Shown: piece after piece, positions 60,000 to 64,000 of the stretch
Numbering within the stretch: the stretch's first letter is position 1
How the letters are laid out: every line of letters begins with the position of its first letter
NCBI RefSeq assembly: GCF_003149245.1
Contig: NZ_QGDL01000001.1
Span: 337,089-401,088 of the forward strand
Origin: Faecalicatena orotica
GTDB taxonomy: Bacteria > Bacillota > Clostridia > Lachnospirales > Lachnospiraceae
DNA: 64,000 nt
Reading direction: 5' to 3'
Notes under the pieces: generated by a model
What the model saw: only the letters and a program-made list of their open reading frames with translations
Database searches by the model: none
What the model was told of the DNA's origin: nothing
Position numbers and translations under genes: made by a program

Positions 60000-61535
60000 T
60001 CATTTTCTCTCCACCTGATTAATTGTATACCACTTTTCACTCGGTTCAGAAAAGAATACAATGATGGACTCTTCTGTCTCTGTAATGCTTCCCTCCTGCG
60101 GCCAGATATTCATCCTGCTTTTTAGTTCCAAGGCTGACTGAATGACAGATGGTTCCGGTGCTGTTACGCGGTAGCCTTCTGTCTTCATAAAATTGCACAT
60201 CCTTGCAATATTGCCGTCATCCCATGCAAATACAGAACTTCCAACGGTATCCGAAACAGGCAGGCCCACTTCATCCATATCTTCCATTCCTAAAAAGACA
60301 ACGGGTTTGCTGTGATAATCATATCCAAGTTTTTTGATATCATACATAACCTGATTTGCTACGGTTCTGTCATGTTCATATGCGACATTTGCAGAATAAA
60401 ACAGCATATTCATATTCTTTGCATTTAAAAACAGCAGGTACGCCGCGGCTGCAATACCGGCCTTTTTTAAGTTTTCCCGCTTTATACATATAAGCATCAT
60501 ATATAATTCTGCTGCCCCTGCAAGGGACAGTCCCAGAAGTACACGGCCGTGGGTCTTATAAGTTCCTAATGCCAGAAACAATGCGAACGGGGCTGCTGTA
60601 AGGACAAAAGCATAGAATAGAACTCCTGCCTTTCTTGCAGTGCCCTTTTCTTTTACCAGTTGACATATAACGAAGATAAGGAAGGCAAGTGTGACAATTC
60701 TGATCACTTCACCTCCATATATCGTTTCCCCGGCAACCGGCACTGCAAATGATACTCTTGCAATATTGGCAACAGCCATAAACAGAGCCTTTAATATCCC
60801 GCCTTCCTCAAACCAGCCGACATAGTTATCCGTCAGATAACTGGAGGTCCCGACAGCTTTCATTAATATGATATGTACACCATAGTAAATCCCTATCCCA
60901 AGAAGGCAGAGCAACGCCCAGGAGCAGATACGGTATACCAGATGGTCTTCCTTCTCCAGATATGCCTTGAAACAATATACGGCCACTGCCGTGATATAGA
61001 CACAGATATATGCCTGATATACGGCAAACGCATAGACTAAAAACAAAAGCGCAGCCACCCACACCCTTTTTCCCCCGCCTTGCGCTGCCCGGACACTATA
61101 TAGAAATGCAGCAGCCACACTCAGCATCCCCAGCGCGATCTGGAAGCTGAACATGGAAAACGAGAACATCTCCCCCAGTACAAACGGCAGTGAACACAAA
61201 TATGCCTGAAAGAAAAACAACGGGACTTTCTTCACCTTGTCTCCAAACAGAGTATAGCTGAACAGAACCCCCGCCGCATTCCATGACAGGATAGCCAGTA
61301 TGTCCCACATAACCGGGGCATAACGCCCCTGGTCCATAGAAAGGAAATTAAAAATATCAATACCCCACCGTCCCTGGACTAGCCACATGGCAAACGGCTT
61401 TTCAATCTGGATCCATGTTTCCTCATCAATCGAGATCCCCGGTTTAACCAGCATGTAACAAAAACAAAGCAGCGAAAACAGACATGCTGATAAAAATACT
61501 TTTTTATAATTTTTTATGTACTCTTTTATATTCAT
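60000..61535 (-). CDS. GtrII-like multi-pass membrane glucosyltransferase
   Basis: The 511-residue protein has about ten to twelve membrane helices and the layout of the GtrII family, which modify envelope polysaccharides with glucose from a lipid carrier. The first outer loop holds PGISIDEETWIQI with the acidic residues typical of GT-C enzymes, and FSFQIALGMLSVAAAF is a family block. A soluble C-terminal part (about 400-511) includes VVFLGMEDMDEVGLP. AGGAG precedes the ATG at 61535; a GTG start further upstream would read through the divergent promoters and is rejected. It is transcribed away from the neighbouring glycosyltransferase. Confidence 0.85.
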   Translation of the reverse strand: MNIKEYIKNYKKVFLSACLFSLLCFCYMLVKPGISIDEETWIQIEKPFAMWLVQGRWGIDIFNFLSMDQGRYAPVMWDILAILSWNAAGVLFSYTLFGDKVKKVPLFFFQAYLCSLPFVLGEMFSFSMFSFQIALGMLSVAAAFLYSVRAAQGGGKRVWVAALLFLVYAFAVYQAYICVYITAVAVYCFKAYLEKEDHLVYRICSWALLCLLGIGIYYGVHIILMKAVGTSSYLTDNYVGWFEEGGILKALFMAVANIARVSFAVPVAGETIYGGEVIRIVTLAFLIFVICQLVKEKGTARKAGVLFYAFVLTAAPFALFLALGTYKTHGRVLLGLSLAGAAELYMMLICIKRENLKKAGIAAAAYLLFLNAKNMNMLFYSANVAYEHDRTVANQVMYDIKKLGYDYHSKPVVFLGMEDMDEVGLPVSDTVGSSVFAWDDGNIARMCNFMKTEGYRVTAPEPSVIQSALELKSRMNIWPQEGSITETEESIIVFFSEPSEKWYTINQVERK

Positions 61536-61569
61536 CTTTTTCTCCTGCGTTTCCTTAAGAACTTGGTGC

Positions 61570-61598
61570 ATTATACCATATTGGGCACCGCAATTCAA
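61570..61598 (-). promoter_or_regulatory. Promoter of the GtrII-like gene
   Basis: TTGAAT (61593-61598), a 17-nt spacer and TATAAT (61570-61575) with an extended TGG on the minus strand. Confidence 0.75.
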
Positions 61599-61617
61599 GA
61601 TAACCCCGAGTCTGTAA

Positions 61618-61646
61618 TTGCATACCACCCCGTTCTCTGATATAAT
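61618..61646 (+). promoter_or_regulatory. Promoter of the divergent glycosyltransferase gene
   Basis: TTGCAT (61618-61623), a 17-nt spacer and TATAAT (61641-61646) with an extended TGA. It lies back to back with the GtrII promoter, the -35 boxes 19 nt apart. Confidence 0.75.
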
Positions 61647-61680
61647 AAGCAGATATTATAGAAACCGAGGATATACACTC

Positions 61681-62661
61681 ATGGAAGTTACTATCGTTAT
61701 TCCGAATTATAATGGAAAGCATTTTATGAAGCCTTGTCTGGATTCTTTAGCCTGCCAGACATTCACTGATTTTAAGGTTTTGGTTGTTGATAACGCCTCT
61801 ACTGACGGCAGTCATGACTATATGAAAGAACATTATCCGGATATAGAGGTCATAGCCCTGGACAAAAATTACGGGTTCAGCAGGGCTGTCAATGAAGGAA
61901 TCCGCCATGCGGACACCCCATATGTCATCCTGCTGAATAATGACACCACTGTCGATGCCCATTACGTAGGGGAATTGGTGAGGGCCATCCGGCGCTCACC
62001 CCGCATCTTTTCGGTCAGCAGTAAGATGGTACAGATGTACCACCCGGATCTGATCGACAGCGCCGGGGACCTGTATACCCTGATCGGCTGGGGAATCTGC
62101 CGGGGGAGCGGGCGCCCGGTCACAAACTACAAGGAACCGTCCGTAATCTTTACCGCCTGCGCCGGTGCTGCCATCTACAGGAGGTCCGTATTTGATAAGA
62201 TCGGCTATTTTGACGAAAACCACTTCGCCTATCTGGAAGATATCGATATCGGCTACCGTGCCAGGATTTACGGCTACCGTAATATTTATTCCCCGACAGC
62301 ACTTGTTTATCATGTTGGAAGCGGGACAAGCGGCTCCAAGTATAATTCCTTCAAAGTAAAATTATCCGCCCGCAACAGTGTCTGGCTGAATTACAAAAAT
62401 ATGCCGTTTTTACAGCTGTTGCTTAACATTCTGCCTCTGGCGGCCGGTTATTGTATCAAATACCTCTTTTTCTTAAAGACAGGGTTTGGGAAAGATTACC
62501 GGGAAGGAATTTCAGAAGGTCTTCAGACATTAAAAAAGCAGAAAAAGGTTCCTTTCCGTTTTCTGCATCTGCCGAACTACTTTATGATAGAACTGGAATT
62601 GATCATAAATACATTCTCCTATGCCAGAGACTGGTTTACGCGAAAGCTTTTCAGGAAATAA
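61681..62661 (+). CDS. Family 2 glycosyltransferase (WbbL-like)
   Basis: The 326-residue protein has the GT-A signature VTIVIPNYNGKHFM, VVDNASTDGS, ALDKNYGFSRAVNEG, the metal site LLNNDTTVD and FFDENHF-type YFDENHFAYLEDIDIGYR. This arrangement is typical of rhamnosyl- or galactofuranosyltransferases of the WbbL group that build envelope polysaccharides from dTDP- or UDP-sugars. A hydrophobic patch at about 255-285 may attach it to the membrane. GAGG lies about 10 nt before the ATG. A strong terminator overlaps the stop. Confidence 0.9.
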   Translation: MEVTIVIPNYNGKHFMKPCLDSLACQTFTDFKVLVVDNASTDGSHDYMKEHYPDIEVIALDKNYGFSRAVNEGIRHADTPYVILLNNDTTVDAHYVGELVRAIRRSPRIFSVSSKMVQMYHPDLIDSAGDLYTLIGWGICRGSGRPVTNYKEPSVIFTACAGAAIYRRSVFDKIGYFDENHFAYLEDIDIGYRARIYGYRNIYSPTALVYHVGSGTSGSKYNSFKVKLSARNSVWLNYKNMPFLQLLLNILPLAAGYCIKYLFFLKTGFGKDYREGISEGLQTLKKQKKVPFRFLHLPNYFMIELELIINTFSYARDWFTRKLFRK

Positions 62662-62703
62662 GAAGGACAGGATGACTCGCTATCGGAGTCATCCTGTCCT
62701 TCT
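62661..62703. terminator. Bidirectional terminator, perfect 18-bp stem
   Basis: AGAAGGACAGGATGACTC and GAGTCATCCTGTCCTTCT pair perfectly around GCTATCG. It ends both convergent glycosyltransferase genes. Confidence 0.92.
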
Positions 62704-62711
62704 TTTCAATT

Positions 62712-64000
62712 CTACCGCATATGCACGTTAATGCTAAAATCGTTCTTATCCAATGTCAGGTTCGGACTATAGTATGGATCTCCTTTTTCCAGAAAGTCGG
62801 CCCATCTTTTCGAAAACAGTTCGATCTCTGAGTTAAATCTCCTCACTTTTTCATCCGTATCCTCATATCCTCTGGACTTGGATTCATAATGCTTTAATTC
62901 TGCATAAGGAGTATAGACGATCAGATATCCAGCCTTTCGTATCTTCAGGCAAAAATCAACGTCATTAAATGCTACAGCAAATTTCTCATCAAAACCGCCA
63001 ACTTCTTCAAATACCTTCCGTTTCACCAACATACAGGCAGCTGTTACAGCGCTGTAATCCTGTGCAGTCACGATTCTTCTGAAATATCCCGGATCATCCT
63101 GATCATATCCGACAAATGCGTGACCGGCAATACCACCAAGCCCTACTATGACACCTGCATGCTGTATGGTATTGTCCTCGTAGTACAGCCTTGCTCCCAC
63201 TGCCCCGACATCCTCACGCATACAATATCCCATCATTTCTTCTATACAATCTTCCACCAGAATCTCCGTATCATTATTTAAGAAAAGGATATAGTCACCG
63301 TTTGCATGTTCTACGCCAAAGTTATTGATCAGCGGATAGTTAAAACCTTCTTTATCCCATTTAACGACCTTTGCCTTCGGGTACTTACTTTCCAGTTTCT
63401 CGTAATATACAAATGTCTCTGGATCCGTGCTGTTGTTTTCAACAATAATGTACTCAATATTCGTATATTTGTTTTTTTCTTCCAATGAACGAATACATTT
63501 GTCCAGATCCTCCGTATGATCTTTATTAGGTATCACTACGGAAACAAGGGGGGAGTCTTTCAAAATATACCTGGTGCGGTACAGCCCGTCATATGGCGTC
63601 ATCTTCACTTCTGTCTGTATTCCGGTTCTGTCATAATGAGCCTGAATCGCCTTCGCTCCGGCTCTGAATGCATACTTCTTACTTTCCGGATTCTCGGCCG
63701 TTGAATTCTTATGCGCGCGCCAGTGATATAAGATCTTTGGTATATGCCGGATGTTGTCTGTCTGCTCTACACAACGTAATACAAAATCATAATCCTGTGC
63801 CCCGTCAAACTCATGATTCAGCATACCTGCCTTCTCATATATCTCCCGTTTTACTATAAACAGATGGCAAATATAATTTGCACTCCTAAGCATGTCGATA
63901 TTGAAGTCTGTCTTAAAATGTGGCATGAAATGTTCTTTTCCCTTCATGTCCACTTTGTCTTCGTCTGTATATAGAATTTCTATATTTTGATCCTTATTCA
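62712..64000 (-). CDS. Family 2 glycosyltransferase with tandem GT domains, 5' end outside window
   Basis: The frame is open to the right edge: codons before the first in-window start still read sensible protein (LYTDEDKVD before GKEHFMPHF), so the gene begins beyond 64000. About 429 residues are visible. The first part (DEDKVD, RSANYICHLFIVKREIYE, EFDGAQDYDFVLRC) is the end of one GT-A domain. A second, complete GT-A domain starts at VSVVIPNKDHTEDLD, with VENNSTDPE, LFLNNDTEI and FNDVDFCLKIRKAGY. Such tandem enzymes assemble O-antigen-like or wall glycans. The strong terminator downstream is shared with the convergent gene. Confidence 0.9.
   Translation of the reverse strand, partial: NKDQNIEILYTDEDKVDMKGKEHFMPHFKTDFNIDMLRSANYICHLFIVKREIYEKAGMLNHEFDGAQDYDFVLRCVEQTDNIRHIPKILYHWRAHKNSTAENPESKKYAFRAGAKAIQAHYDRTGIQTEVKMTPYDGLYRTRYILKDSPLVSVVIPNKDHTEDLDKCIRSLEEKNKYTNIEYIIVENNSTDPETFVYYEKLESKYPKAKVVKWDKEGFNYPLINNFGVEHANGDYILFLNNDTEILVEDCIEEMMGYCMREDVGAVGARLYYEDNTIQHAGVIVGLGGIAGHAFVGYDQDDPGYFRRIVTAQDYSAVTAACMLVKRKVFEEVGGFDEKFAVAFNDVDFCLKIRKAGYLIVYTPYAELKHYESKSRGYEDTDEKVRRFNSEIELFSKRWADFLEKGDPYYSPNLTLDKNDFSINVHMR

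Overview
The window looks like a chromosome segment of a Gram-positive, endospore-forming anaerobe of the Lachnospiraceae (Clostridia). The support is gene content and order: a division and wall (dcw) cluster interleaved with sporulation genes (mraZ, rsmH, ftsL, two class B PBPs, mraY, murD, spoVE, divIB, ftsZ, spoIIGA, sigE), then sigG, two cotJ operons, and a cell-envelope polysaccharide locus with LCP ligases. Genus cannot be fixed from sequence reading alone. Most genes lie on the minus strand.

Layout. (1) 1-10,767, minus: a tightly coupled operon of five large proteins without recognised function. In order of transcription they are a protein ending in an intein-like Hint domain, a protein with Ig/FN3-like strands, a 985-residue beta-rich protein, a ComEC-type metallo-beta-lactamase-fold protein, and a giant protein running off the left edge. 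Upstream are a good promoter, an 11-bp dyad and three perfect Spo0A boxes. This is the best candidate here for an undescribed, sporulation-controlled system. (2) 11-24 kb: a cytidylate-kinase-like gene, a dicarboxylate symporter with an RmlD-like reductase, a DUF4474/phosphoesterase pair, mntP under a manganese riboswitch with terminator, a PrsA-like foldase lipoprotein, mfd, pth, a HAD phosphatase and sigG. (3) 24-27 kb: a cotJ operon in which CotJA and CotJB are fused, and a beta-CASP nuclease. (4) 27-30.4 kb: sigE and spoIIGA among long palindromic elements. The spoIIGA promoter keeps the 22-bp spacer of Spo0A-driven spoIIG promoters. (5) 30-46 kb: ftsZ to mraZ with MraZ operators, a small membrane protein, DegV, a fifth palindrome and a second FtsW-type protein. 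(6) 46-53 kb: asnB, tRNA-Pro, a second cotJ operon with separate genes and a Cys/Asn-rich CotJA, an HtrA protease and glmS. (7) 53-64 kb: an envelope polysaccharide locus: cohesin-like membrane protein with a polyacidic tail, two LCP proteins, three glycosyltransferases, an undecaprenyl-phosphate sugar transferase and a GtrII-like membrane protein.

How the parts work together. Spo0A probably turns on spoIIGA-sigE and, by inference, the unknown five-gene operon. SpoIIGA processes pro-sigma E, which would drive spoVD, spoVE and cotJ genes; sigma G acts in the forespore. MraY, MurD, the PBPs, FtsW/SpoVE, FtsL, DivIB and FtsZ make the septum or the cortex. The locus at the right end builds a lipid-linked polysaccharide that the LCP proteins would attach to the wall. 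Five intergenic inverted repeats of 216-291 nt, two of which share sequence, form a probable repeat family.
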